This document shows, in pieces, positions 53,573 through 64,000 of a stretch of 64,000 nt of DNA. The notes beneath the pieces are model-generated. The model saw nothing but the letters and a program-made list of their open reading frames with translations. It did not search any database and was not told where the DNA came from. The position numbers were made by a program, and so were the translations under genes. Position 1 is the stretch's first letter; each line of letters opens with the position of its first letter. The DNA is from Owenia fusiformis (Eukaryota > Annelida > Polychaeta > Sabellida > Oweniidae): assembly GCA_903813345.2 (NCBI GenBank), contig CAIIXF020000001.1, positions 57,863,885 through 57,927,884 on the forward strand, written 5' to 3'.

Positions 53573-56160
53573 TGCTATGTGGCATACTCCATATGCAGAG
53601 CTTACGACATATTTATATACCTGTACTGTATAGTTTAAACATACTATTCTCATACCTGTTATCATCATTAGATACATATATCTATACATGTACCTTATAT
53701 GGATTAGAACATATTTATATTATCAGTTCATTACATATACTTACAGTAGGACATTCAATATAGCATGAACAGTATGTGTGTTTATAACTGTCTTATACAG
53801 TAAAACCTGTAAAGTGAAACACTTTTCAAAGTCCTGTTATATATATATCTCTTTATTGCGACCAATTCTGATCTGTTATCGATAAACGAAATGTTAAACA
53901 AACCTCTGTTAGTTGAACCCATCCAAATTTGAACACTATTTTTAGTTACCTAAGGCATTATATAAGACACAGCTACTGTACATCCATCTCATTCCATCAT
54001 TCACATCCATTTACTGCAGACTTGACGTTTTATACATATATCTCTATACACATGTATTCTTATTAGTCATGTATCTCACTTCATCCTCCTTACTCAAAAT
54101 TGTATAAATTCATTTCATAGAGTCTTAGCTGTTTCCTACATTACAAAGTGTACAAGGCCATTCAAAGTTAATTATTATATGTTTAACATCCTGATGAAGG
54201 GCCATTAATTTTAGGAGGGTGGGGGAAACAAAATCACTATTGTGACCAAAGGTCAATTTTAGAGTTTCTGTCGTTATTCAAGTTCATATATTTGGTCACT
54301 TAAGATTTTGTTTTCTGAAAATTTGCCTAAATCTTAGAATGGTGGTGACAAAAAATGTATATTCAACTTTGAAGGGCTTAATCTGTAGTTGAAACTACAT
54401 AAATTATGTATGGCCAGTTGTACAGAGTCACAGATAAGAAACCATAGGTTAGGTACATACAGGCTGGTCCAAAAACCAGCCTCTTAATTGATTAATTCTG
54501 AGACATATTATTCTATATGAATTTATCAATGAAAATATTTGATATTCTAAAAAGGAGCAGTCCTATAAACTACTGAACTTTTAGAAATTGTGGGATTCAT
54601 TTTTCCTCCTTGGGGAGGTGGAGTTTGGGAATGGGATCCTTTATGAATAATAGCATGATTGAAGATAACTCAACATGCATTTGAAATCCTTTATACTAGA
54701 ACAAATATGCTTTGCAGCTGAACTGAAGATTATGATATTGGGATGTTTATAGTAATAACTCCAAATCATTTTATATTCTCTCTTATTTGGAAGCCTGTTG
54801 TGCTTTGTATACATTGTATTGTCTTCCATTTTGTGGTTTCAAGAGATGACCCATGCTTCCATTATTCCTTTAAGCAAAGTGCGGTCTTATTTTGAGGTAC
54901 ATGTACTTTGTCATGGTAATAGCATGCCTGGGAATGGCAAAAGACAATAAATATAGGTTTATGAGTGCTCAGCAAATGAGGAATAATGTATGAATGATGA
55001 ACTTTTTATTGCAATGTGATATCATATTGATAGGGATACTAGATGTATGCAGATATTTGGTATTGCTATATGTTGCATTGATTACCTCTGAAAGTGAATT
55101 CCTATACGCAATAAGCAAAATATATTATTATATAACAATATGTATTTATCATATAAATAATTTTAGTACTTTTTTTCATTTGTATTATCTTATCTAGATA
55201 ACATAAGAATATTAGAACTCAGCATATGACAAGAGAGGTTAGTCCTGAAATTCACTGGATACATAAGAATGACAATTATTTTAATTGATTTTATCCTTTT
55301 GTCAAAGTGTATGCCAGTTGTTGAATTGTATGTATAGGTGCTAGGTTGACAGAAAGATGGCAGCACTGATCTGACAAGAGAAGATCGCGCTCCACCACTG
55401 TCAACCTAGTCTCTGTGATTGTGTAATATATATGTAATTCTATGATGTGTATATACCGTAATACATGTATTAAGTATATTACTTAAAACAATATGTACAT
55501 TTAATGTAATATTAAAATTTAGAATTGTATAAAGAAGCAATTATTATCATGAAAACACAACCATAGACTGGTGTTTAGATAGGGTAGACACATAGAGATT
55601 TATGTACTGGTTGGTGTATGCCCAAATTTAGATGCCTGGTTCTGAAAGGGCATCTTTGCTAACCATGAAGGGCATCTGTCAACCAATAGGGCATTTATGT
55701 TTCAATAAGGGCGAACTTATCAAGATAATGGGATGAATGTTTTGGAACATACCTAAATGTTTTTACATGTTCTGATTTACTTTTGTACATTTTAAATTCT
55801 TATCTTACCATGACATACAGTACAGTGTCATTGACGAAAAAGTAACATGTTAATTCGATGTGTTCAGTTTTGATTTGAAAAAAACCTCCTGTCATGAGGA
55901 AATCATTTTATCATTGTTTAGAATATAAAGAATGCTCAATATTGCTTGTTTAATGGTGCCAGATATTACATGTTACTTGGACAGTCTAGTGATCAGCCAC
56001 AATATAACATTGCTATTAATTGAGATGTTTCTAGGGGGCTGTTTAGTAGACTGTACTGTTTAATAGATCAACACACTTGATTTTACATGTTTTATTGTTG
56101 TACTTTTATGTGTATAAATTTGTGCAGTCCCTAGGTTGTGTTAAGAAGTCATGATCAGTA

Positions 56161-56700
56161 GTGGTATAAAGCCATCAGTTGTAGTATAAAGCCATCAGTT
56201 GTGGTATAAAACCATCACTTGTGGTATAAAGCCATCAGTTGAGGTATAAAGCCATCAGTTGAGGTATAAAGCCATCAGTTGTGGCATAAAGCCATCAGTT
56301 GTGGTATAAAGCCATCAGTTGTGGCATAAAACCATCAGTTGTGGTATAAAGCCATCAGTTGTGGTATAAAGCCATCAGTTGTGGTATAAAGCCATCAGTT
56401 GAGGTATAAAGCCATCAGTTGTGGTATAAAGCCATCAGTTGTGGCATAAAGCCATCAGTTGTGGTATAAAGCCATCAGTTGTGGTATAAAGCCATCAGTT
56501 GAGGTATAAAGCCATCAGTTGTGGTATAAAGCCATCAGTTGTGACATAAAGCCATCAGTTGTGGTATAAAGCCATCAGTTGTGGCATAAAGCCATCAGTT
56601 GTGGTATAAAGCCATCAGTTGTGGTATAAAGCCATCAGTTGTGGTATAAAGCCATCAGTTGTGGTATAAAGCCATCAGTTGTGGCATAATACTATCAATT
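56161..56700. repeat. 20 bp minisatellite, 27 units, in the probable 3' UTR
   Basis: Perfectly phased 20 bp units, consensus GTGGTATAAAGCCATCAGTT, with variants GAGG, GCATAAA and TAGT; the last unit is degenerate. Nearly every unit carries TATAAAG. No indels break the 20 bp register across 540 bp. Confidence 0.98.
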
Positions 56701-57129
56701 GTCAGAAACTGACATGTCACAACTGGGTTTACTTATATGTGTAATCTTGCTCTGCCTTAACAACTGAACATGTACTAAGTATGAAAAGAAATTGGTGTCA
56801 AAGAAAATATATGTTTTTGTATGCAAAAATCGTACAACACTGAGTGGAATTAATAATTTTCCATATACATGTATAATTCCAATATTTATATATATATATA
56901 TATCCAACGCATAATACTGATTTCGTACAAAAGGCATTGTATAAAATACATTTTATAAACTGAATCCAATATAAACCTTGTATAGCCCTCGAACAAACTT
57001 AAACTATTTGGGAGTTTTTGAATTTTCTTCTATTCATTCCACTCTACCAACTTTCATTATCATTTTATAATTCTCAAATGAAATCATGCTGTCTGTACTC
57101 ATGAATTGTATTTTGAAGTTCAAATACTG

Positions 57130-57135
57130 AATAAA
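57130..57135 (+). terminator. Candidate polyadenylation signal AATAAA
   Basis: AATAAA followed within 30 bp by T/G-rich TTATATTGTTTTGTGG. It is the best plus-strand signal downstream of the amphiphysin stop and minisatellite. Confidence 0.4.
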
Positions 57136-58394
57136 GCAGAAATTATATAAGTTATATTGTTTTGTGGATTATGATACATGTATATTGTTTTTTTCCTTGT
57201 ATTCCTTTCCTGACTCAATATTTATAAAGGAACAAGAGCACTTTTGCCAAAATACCAGAATAAGAAGGTGCTGGCCTCCTCTACATCAATCAAAGTGAAA
57301 GATACATCAATAATTTATGATCATTTGAAATGTGAATTGACATTCTTCATTGTGGACATTTGAACTTTTCGAAATTCACTTTTGAGTAGAGGTTCTATGA
57401 CATCAGCCCATATTTGTATCAGACAATATCACCTGGACAGATGAATGGGCAGCTTCTCTATCTATAGCTAGTACTAGATCTATGTTCAATATGCTGTTTT
57501 AGCCCAGTAAATTCCTTCCTCTTTGGTCACACATCAGATTCCAAATATTTATGGTATGAGACACCACGTAAATATGATGATAAGTAGGATTTTCAAAATC
57601 AAAATCAAGCCAAAATTTTGTTTCTCAATTCCTTTATTCTTCAACATTATGACTTACATTTTACAAAATACTGCATATGAAATCATAACTAACATTCTGA
57701 CATACAAGAGGGGTAGTGATTTTACACCCTCATTGCAGAATACAAATGCATGTACAATTACACACCCACCTTAGTACATACTGAATATCCCAAATGCGAG
57801 TAGAAATAATCTTGATTTACGTCATTAAAAATTCACAATTCAGTCAAACTGATGTCATATTTGGAATCTACATGTAGAGTTACATTTAGAAATGTGGTTT
57901 TGAAAAGAGTTTATCAACTTTAAAAATTTTATTTTCTTTGAAAATGTGACTTCTAGGTCGGGGAGAGTCCCCATAGAGCCCATGTTGTAAAACCACAAAA
58001 AGTGAAATATCTTTTCTTGTGTTGGGCAGATAATATTTTCTTTTACTGGACATACTTTAATTTGGACAACTATCAGATACATAAAGGTAATATGAAAAGT
58101 GAACAATTAAAACTGATGCATCTTCAAGTTTAAGGGAATTTTGTAATACCCTGCCATGTTAATTCCCCCGAATCAGCCACCTGGTGGTGAAACTGGTAAC
58201 TACCTACTCGCATCTGAGTAATTGAATGGCTTGAAGGCTGCTTTACTTGTAAGTACCACCATACATCCAGCTTATGGTTTCACTACAGCCATTACAACTT
58301 GAAGCTTCTCATTGAGCAGGCAATACTATGAGTAACTACTAGTATGATATGATGATGGGTTACATCTGAAGAGTACATTTATTAGCATAAAGAC

Positions 58395-58512
58395 TTAACT
58401 TAGCCTTGCCCAAGTTGGTAATTTTTTACTTATCTGATCTTGAATTATTACATTCAAGATCATTTGTAAAAAATAAGTAAAATAGACCGACTTGGGCAAG
58501 GCTAGAATTAAG
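58395..58512. mobile_element. Hairpin (foldback) MITE, about 118 bp
   Basis: The left arm TTAGCCTTGCCCAAGT...TTTTTTACTTATCTGATC is inverted in the right arm (GATCATTTGTAAAAAATAAG...CGACTTGGGCAAGGCTA). Arms are about 50 bp around a short centre (ATTACATT), giving one near-complete hairpin. No coding capacity. Confidence 0.75.
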
Positions 58513-60060
58513 TATGCTGTCATACATTGACTCTAACCAAAGTAGACAGTGTTGCATAAGTATCATAGTAAGACTAATAGTGAGGACTTTAGCACAGAAA
58601 CAAATAACGTGTTTTTATTTCATTTTTTTCAAAAATGTGACAAGGCATCTGCTTCTGCTTCATGTTTATAGCAATGGTCTTAATTTAAACAACATTGGTG
58701 CAATGGCACATACCCATATAGCCAAGATTGGAGAATTATGGATACAAGATGGCGGTTTCACCCAATATTGATTCCCCTCTTTTTATAGGTTTCACATCTG
58801 AATATGCTGCTATGAGGAATATAAGCAAAGTATTGTAAAACAAAGTTGGAAGTATTTCCCCATGTTCCTGAATCTGCAATGTCTCACCATTTGTATCCAT
58901 AAAAATCTCAATTTCCCACATACTATGAAGCCTTAGGCAAATGATGCACCAGTATATAAAGTACAGCACTCGATAGAGCATATTGCAAATGCATACGTTT
59001 AGTACCTTATAATTTAATAAAATATAATTGTTGTCAAGTGACTTGCATAAATCAAATATTGACTGTATATATTTTAGAGAACAAATTAGACGGTTGCTCT
59101 TCATAACATAATTAAAAAAAATTGCAAATTGCATTTTACATAGGTTAACATAATGAAAATGATGAAATGCCACTACACTGTACCTGTAAATGGTTACAAA
59201 AATGGTATAAATACACTCCTTGGTGGTAATGTAACATAAAAACAGATTATTCTTATTTCGTGTTCTCTGATTGCTTCATGATCCAACTGTACTGTCATGA
59301 CTAGTCCTAGATATAACTTAATCGTAAGATATGACTTAATAGTAAGATAAGTACTGTATATTGCTTAAGATCAGACTAGTTGTAAAAATTAAAATTATGC
59401 ATGTAATGTAAATCAATATTTGTAAAAAAGCAAATAAATACAAATAGATGGCACACCTCTTTCCCTGGAAGTATGCTCTATGAGTCAGATACATACTTCA
59501 TTACATAGCATCATTATGTAGCACCACATTAAATGGCAATATGGATGGAATTTTAGTACAATAAATAAGGGCTGGTATTGCTATTTGGCAATTTTAATGC
59601 AATGTCAATATAATTTACAAGCTTGATGAGTTGATGAGTTTCTCTTAACATGAGTGATCATTCAACTATATTGACATTTCTGAAATATATTGTGCAACAT
59701 TTCTTACAATTTCAATTGTCATTCTGCCTTTAGCAATACTGTAAAATTCTACTGAATAATAATTCACAATATTATTCAGAAATATGCCCCTAATCTTCAG
59801 AAAGATGCCCATAAGTTTTCGCATTATTTCTTACTTTTAACCCACCAAGTCTTCAAAAGACCGAAGGCCTCAATATAATCTAAGAGTAAGTCTTATAATG
59901 CACATACAGCATAACCCGTACATGCAAAAAAATCCAACAACATGCAGCATAGAAAAAACTCCAACTGTTTATAGTATTGACTCCGTGGATGGGCTTTAAA
60001 TAGAATGCTCATGCTCCATGTAAACACCTTAAAGGTGTATAAACCAGATGTTTACATATA

Positions 60061-60508
60061 AGGCCATACGAAATAGATTCTTTGTTTTGCGTCCCCTTGC
60101 TTGCACGATTTTGAGTAAATCAGAAAAAACAAACACATCCAAATAGCAATCACAAGGGTCTGAAAGTACCATAGCATTTCGTTCAATCAGAATCAGAGGA
60201 AATGGCGGATAATTTGATGTGTGTCAAAATTGACAGTATTATTGATGACTTTGGCATATATTGTTTATTTTCTTATTTTTTACCCTTGAATAATAGCTAT
60301 ATGTTTAAATGTATTGTATAAAATGTATAGATATATGTTTTTAATCACTACAAATTGGTATGTCATCCCTTTTTATGCCCTTGAAATGTATACATTTCTC
60401 AGCAAATAAGCTTGTGTTTTTTCCTGAGTTTGTGTTTGTTTTCCTTGTACCCTTGCATGATTTGGATTTTACCAGGACGCAAAACAAAGAATCTATTTCT
60501 TATGGCCT
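60061..60508. mobile_element. Inverted-repeat element, about 448 bp
   Basis: The left end AGGCCATACGAAATAGATTC (continuing TTTGTTTTGCGTCC) is almost perfectly inverted at the right end (GGACGCAAAACAAAGAATCT...TATGGCCT), with arms of about 34 bp. The interior is AT-rich without a transposase. Immediately right of it is ACAGGTTTTACTGTATA, an end of the mariner-MITE family, so the two may be nested. Confidence 0.7.
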
Positions 60509-61173
60509 AACAGGTTTTACTGTATATACTGTACAATCTCATCTGTACTCATCTCTCATCTGTACATTCTTACAATATATACACATAGACAATTGTACAC
60601 TGACCTGAGCTCTATAAATCAATAGCATTCCTGTGACTGATATCCAAATGTTTCATATGACAGATCATCTTAACTTCCATTAAACTGGGAAATAATTTAA
60701 CTAATCAAAACATATTTAACCTTGTAAGAAAACAATTTGCCTTTTAGACTATTATCAAACTCCAAATGAATTTTAATATGTATTAACAGTTTAATGGGTG
60801 TGATGTCAAGCCTCTCTCGAGGAAACTCGAAACATTCCTAACACTGACCTTCATTAAGCTTAAAGCGTATTCATGGCTACAAATGTATCTCTTTTGAGGT
60901 GTTTAAATAAGACTGGATTTCTGTAGAAATCCTTGTAACTTGATAATCTCCACTTTTCAAGAGCATATACTGCAATTTTTACTTAGTATATATAAGTGTT
61001 TAGAATATTCAAGTACAAGTATTACATGAATTGACTGAAGCCTACACCAGGAAATTCTTGCATGAAGTAGCGCTACTACACACCAAGAAAACTTGTAGCA
61101 CAGACATTGAGCCAATGACTAATGCCACTCAACTCATGACTCCCCTTATGACTGGAGGAGTCAGGTACACACA

Positions 61174-61326
61174 TACAGGGTGGACCAAAATCATTGGAAT
61201 ATTTTAATATTAGGTAATTCAGTAACATTCAACAAGAGAATGACTATAAATTGATTTGTTTTTAGTCCCAGATAATTCATAAAATTAAATTGATTATGAA
61301 ATTATATGTTTTGGGCCCACCCTGTA
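61174..61326. mobile_element. TACAGGGTGG MITE, 153 bp
   Basis: Left end TACAGGGTGGACCAAAATCA, right end ATGTTTTGGGCCCACCCTGTA; TA at both ends. It lies 33 bp beyond the SAM gene stop codon, so within that gene's 3' UTR. Confidence 0.8.
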
Positions 61327-61358
61327 AATGTAGTCTATAATACTACTGGTAGTCTGGG

Positions 61359-61512
61359 TTAAGACTGTATCTTCTCCAAAGCTTTGGTGAACTTGAGCAT
61401 CGTGATGAGTTTGAACTTATAGTCCACTTTTAATGTGTTAAAGAAGAACTCAGGCGCTTGTCTGTGCATCTTCTTCAGTTCGAGTAACAACTCACCATCT
61501 AATTCTTGGAAT
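61359..61512 (-). CDS. SAM gene last coding exon
   Basis: Acceptor ATCTTCAG, then RFQELDGELLLELKKMHRQA ... KALEKIQS and stop TAA (61361-61359). 154 nt: one base to complete the split Arg codon, 50 codons and the stop. Confidence 0.82.
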
Positions 61513-61931
61513 CTGAAGATTCAAAACACATGTATATGTTGAATAAATCTTACTCTACAATATCACATCTGTTGAGTGATACAATCATTTGAATTTTGAA
61601 TAATCAAAATGTATATCATATTTAAGTTTAAGTTTTAGTATCAAGTTTAAGGCCCCAAATAATCAAGCCCCTTATCCCACTACCTAACGCCACATTGGAA
61701 CATATGATCTGTGAGGAAATAGAAAATGAAGTGTATAAAAATACACATTAATGTACCTTTCACAATATTCCTCTAAACCACTTTCTGCTAGCCAGCGGGC
61801 AACATCCTCACATCTCCAACCCAGCACAGGGCAGGGTGAGTCCAGGAGGTGATCATGGGTAGAGGATTTGCTTAACTGACTGGCGGGAGTGCTAGCGTAT
61901 GATTTTGAGCTTCCAAATGTTAAAGTACTGC
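61359..61931 (-). CDS. SAM-domain protein, C-terminal two exons, gene continues right
   Basis: Two minus-strand exons, 61757-61931 and 61359-61512, join in phase (..GAA AG|A TTC..) to give about 108 residues ending TAA at 61361-61359. A Ser/Thr-rich stretch (STPASQLSKSSTHDH) leads into LGWRCEDVARWLAESGLEEY then CERFQELDGELLLELKKMHR ... FKLITMLKFTKALEKIQS. The W..EDV..WL...GL.EY...F...(I)DG..LL.L pattern is the SAM fold, a protein-protein interaction module used in signalling and polarity adaptors. The long insert after the fourth helix (QAPEFFFNTLKVDYK) is unusual. I do not recognise the parent protein. It is convergent with amphiphysin. Confidence 0.8.
61757..61931 (-). CDS. SAM gene penultimate exon
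   Basis: Acceptor CATTTCAG at 61934-61932, donor GAAAG|GTACAT. It enters in phase with one base carried from the missing upstream exon and leaves 2 nt. Encodes the Ser/Thr-rich linker and SAM helix 1-2 (CEDVARWLAESGLEEYCE). Confidence 0.8.
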
Positions 61932-62370
61932 CTGAAATGTGAAATCGTAGATGAATCTTAGAAATATACATACCACATGTTTATCATTGACGAATGAAAT
62001 CATGAAATGATAGGATATGTCAATAAAATTTATACAATCCTTCCAATTCATCTTGAACATGCATATTTTAAACTTTTCAAAAATTTCAAAAGCAATTATT
62101 GTCACATTTTTGTATTCAGGTTCAATTTCAAATAAATTATTGTTTTTTAGAATTAGATCTTTTTCTTATTTATAAATAACATTATGTGATCATAATTGTC
62201 ATTATTATATCTTTTATTGAAAATTTATATCAGTTACATGATACATTAGTCACTAAAACACTACAAACTACTACTACAACTATTCTAACTATAAATAAAA
62301 ATTATTATACAGTGTGATGCACACTACATTTCATTATCTTAGAAAAAATTACGATGGTTTAACACCCGTC
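61932..62370 (-). other. SAM gene intron
   Basis: AT-rich intron sequence upstream of the acceptor; no exon recognised. Confidence 0.5.
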
Positions 62371-62680
62371 CACCCGCTATGGCTCAGTGGCAGAGAGAGT
62401 CGAGGTTACCAATATTGCTTGGCCCCGGGTTCGATTCCCGGTTCAGACAAGTTTGTTTGTGCATTATGTAATTCTGGGTGTTTGACTGAGTGGTTCACGA
62501 CTCGTATAAAAGGCTGTGGTGTGTACCTGTATATCTGTGTACCTGTGCACATAAAAGAACACAGGGCTCCTCCAAGGAGGGGTTTCTGGCTCTATCTTCG
62601 AGTGTAAAATACGGAATATACCAATGAGGTATTGCTCGCCAAATATGGCGGTAACCAAGATATAATAATAATAATAATAA
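62371..62680 (+). mobile_element. tRNA-derived SINE, about 310 bp
   Basis: A pol III A box TGGCTCAGTGG (62380-62390) and B box GGTTCGATTCC (62428-62438) with tRNA spacing sit in a degenerate tRNA head. A body follows with CTCCTCCAAGGAGGGG (a hairpin at about 62568-62583), and a (TAA)n tail ends near 62680. It lies inside the SAM gene, opposite to its sense. Open frames over it are shadows. Not a functional tRNA: the anticodon arm does not fold cleanly. Confidence 0.85.
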
Positions 62681-62973
62681 CTAGATTTGTGAAATTGAAC
62701 AAGTTCAATTTAAGACTCCAGATTTATTTTACCTAGATAGATCAGTAAAGAGCTGAGTAAGTAACTGAGTAATTAGCTGAGTAAGTACCTTATAGTCCCT
62801 GATCTGGACCCTCTGAAAAAAAGTTTTGTTGTCCGGTACTTTCCCACATAAAATGATTGTACCGTTTGAAAGAACAAACTTCCCTCTTTAAGAAAACACC
62901 TCTTCTATTGATGTAAACAGGGGCAAAAGGCACCAAAACGGGGTTAGGCAAGGTGGCATTCTGAAGTCTCACT
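62681..62973. other. Unassigned sequence between SINE and satellite array
   Basis: Contains a short imperfect GAGTAAGTA repeat (62752-62790) and a 60-codon minus frame without recognisable domain. I see no gene. Confidence 0.4.
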
Positions 62974-63840
62974 TTCTTGTCATCACGATTCCAGGTAAAC
63001 CATCAGACGGATTTACTTCAAGTTTTCACACATGTTACATGGTAAGAAGTTCTAGAGCTGATTAACTTTGCGGTGGCCATCTTGCATTCTGGCGGCCATC
63101 TTGGAATTTTTTTCAGATAAATATTGTCATCACAATTCCACAAAAACCACATAACAGATGTACTTCAAACAATCACACATGTTACATGGCAAAAAGTCCT
63201 AAACCTCATTATTTTTTCGGTGGCCATCTTGCATTCTGGCAGCCATCTTTGAAGTTTTAAGATAAATCTTGTCATCACGATTTCAGGAAATCCAAACGGA
63301 TTTACTTCAAATTTCCACACATGTTACATGGTAAGAAAATATAGAGGTGAATAACTTTTCGGCAGCCATCTTGCATTCTGGCGGCCATCTTGGAAATTTT
63401 GGGATAAATCTTGTCATCGTGATTCCAGGAAAACAACAGATTAACTTCAAATTTTCACACATGTTACATGGTATGAAGTTCTAGAGCAGATTAACTTTTC
63501 AGTGGCCATCTTGCATTCTGGCGGCCTTTTTAGAAGGTTTATAGATAAATCTTGTAGTTACGATTCCAGAAAAACCACTTCACAGTTTTACTTCGAATTT
63601 TCACACATGTTACATGGTATGAAGTTCTAGAGCTGACTAACTTTTTGGTGTCCATGTTGCATTCTGTCGGCCATCTTGGAAGTTTTTAGATAAATCTTGT
63701 CATCACGATTCCATGAAAACCACGTAACAGTTTTACTTCAAATTTTCATACATGTTACATGGTAAGAAAATATAGAGGTGAATAACTTTTCGGCAGCCAT
63801 CTTGCATTCTGGCGGCCATCTTGGAAGTTTGTAGATAAAT
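62974..63840. repeat. Tandem array, about 145 bp x 6
   Basis: Six diverged units start near 62974, 63125, 63267, 63407, 63549 and 63695 (each CTTGTCATCACGATTCCAGG-like). Each contains TTCACACATGTTACATGG, AGTTCTAGAGCTGATTAACTT and CCATCTTGCATTCTGGCGGCC. 'GCCATCTT' (YY1-type) appears about twice per unit. The array is probably part of an intron of the SAM gene. Confidence 0.9.
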
Positions 63841-64000
63841 ATAAAATACAGTCAAAGCATTTACCACCAACAAAGGATGCTCTCATTCTCCATATAAATA
63901 GAGCCAACTATCAGGCCTATATTTGGCGAAACGCAGGCAAATCAATGATTGATTATCAATCCCCCACATTACATGGTTGGACATTCAAAGGGAAAAAACT
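63841..64000. other. Right edge, no feature seen
   Basis: Sequence after the array; nothing supported. Confidence 0.4.

Larger units (their letters stand above)
53573..57150 (+). other. Amphiphysin 3' UTR (probable)
   Basis: No further splice logic or coding frame is seen after the stop. The end is placed near the AATAAA at 57130-57135, followed by a T/G-rich stretch. An earlier AATAAA near 54946 may make a shorter form. It includes an ACAGTAAAACCTG-family fragment (about 53798) and the 27-unit minisatellite. The limits are inferred. Confidence 0.45.
57151..61358. other. Intergenic between amphiphysin and the SAM-domain gene
   Basis: Holds the hairpin element (58395-58512), the inverted-repeat element (60061-60508) and a TACAGGGTGG MITE (61174-61326), and probably the SAM gene 3' UTR at its right side. 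A 145-codon minus frame at 58736-59173 is Cys/Tyr/Ile-rich low-complexity and has no recognised domain. Confidence 0.55.

Noticed and set aside
58736-59173. 145-codon minus-strand open frame
   Set aside because: It is Cys/Tyr/Ile-rich as expected of AT-rich random sequence, has no domain, and has no matching splice sites or neighbours.
62369-62445. Functional tRNA gene
   Set aside because: A and B boxes are present, but the acceptor and anticodon stems do not pair cleanly and a SINE body with a (TAA)n tail follows.

Overview
This is nuclear DNA from a metazoan: AT-rich, with long introns, GT-AG splice sites, several DNA transposons and MITEs, a tRNA-derived SINE and many minisatellites. Intron-riddled amphiphysin and protein 4.1 genes, frequent ACATGTA words and Helentron/HINE-like elements with internal minisatellites suggest a lophotrochozoan, most likely a bivalve or other mollusc. 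That assignment is an inference. No bacterial operons, CRISPR arrays or phage genes are present.

Layout. (1) 939-12937, minus strand: the 5' part of a protein 4.1 (EPB41/coracle family) gene. It has a start-codon exon, a Lys/Pro-rich headpiece exon and the first FERM-lobe exon; the rest lies left of the window. A probable upstream non-coding exon and a GC-richer bidirectional promoter with two inverted ZNF143-type motifs lie near 18171-18365. (2) 21400-53572, plus strand: a complete 15-coding-exon amphiphysin/BIN1-type gene, 676 residues, N-BAR + disordered middle + C-terminal SH3. Every exon junction keeps the frame. A long 3' UTR probably reaches a polyadenylation signal at 57130 and carries a perfectly phased 27 x 20 bp minisatellite. 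(3) 57150-61358: intergenic, with a hairpin element and two inverted-repeat elements. (4) 61359-61931, minus strand: the last two exons of a SAM-domain gene that continues to the right. (5) 62371-63840: a tRNA-derived SINE and a six-unit ~145 bp satellite-like array.

The amphiphysin introns hold most of the mobile DNA: a mariner relic with a broken transposase, an internally deleted hAT with its dimerisation tail, TA-flanked MITEs, 25/26 bp and 32 bp minisatellites, and three copies of one minisatellite-bearing element. One of those copies lies inside the second unit of a 1 kb tandem duplication, so the first unit preserves the empty target site and gives the insertion chemistry directly.

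The genes are cytoskeleton/membrane-cortex genes, but nothing shows that they act as a unit. The most interesting coding observation is a run of Y-x-x-P motifs and a duplicated 16-residue motif in the amphiphysin middle region, resembling SH2-docking substrate domains. I found no clearly new multi-gene system.
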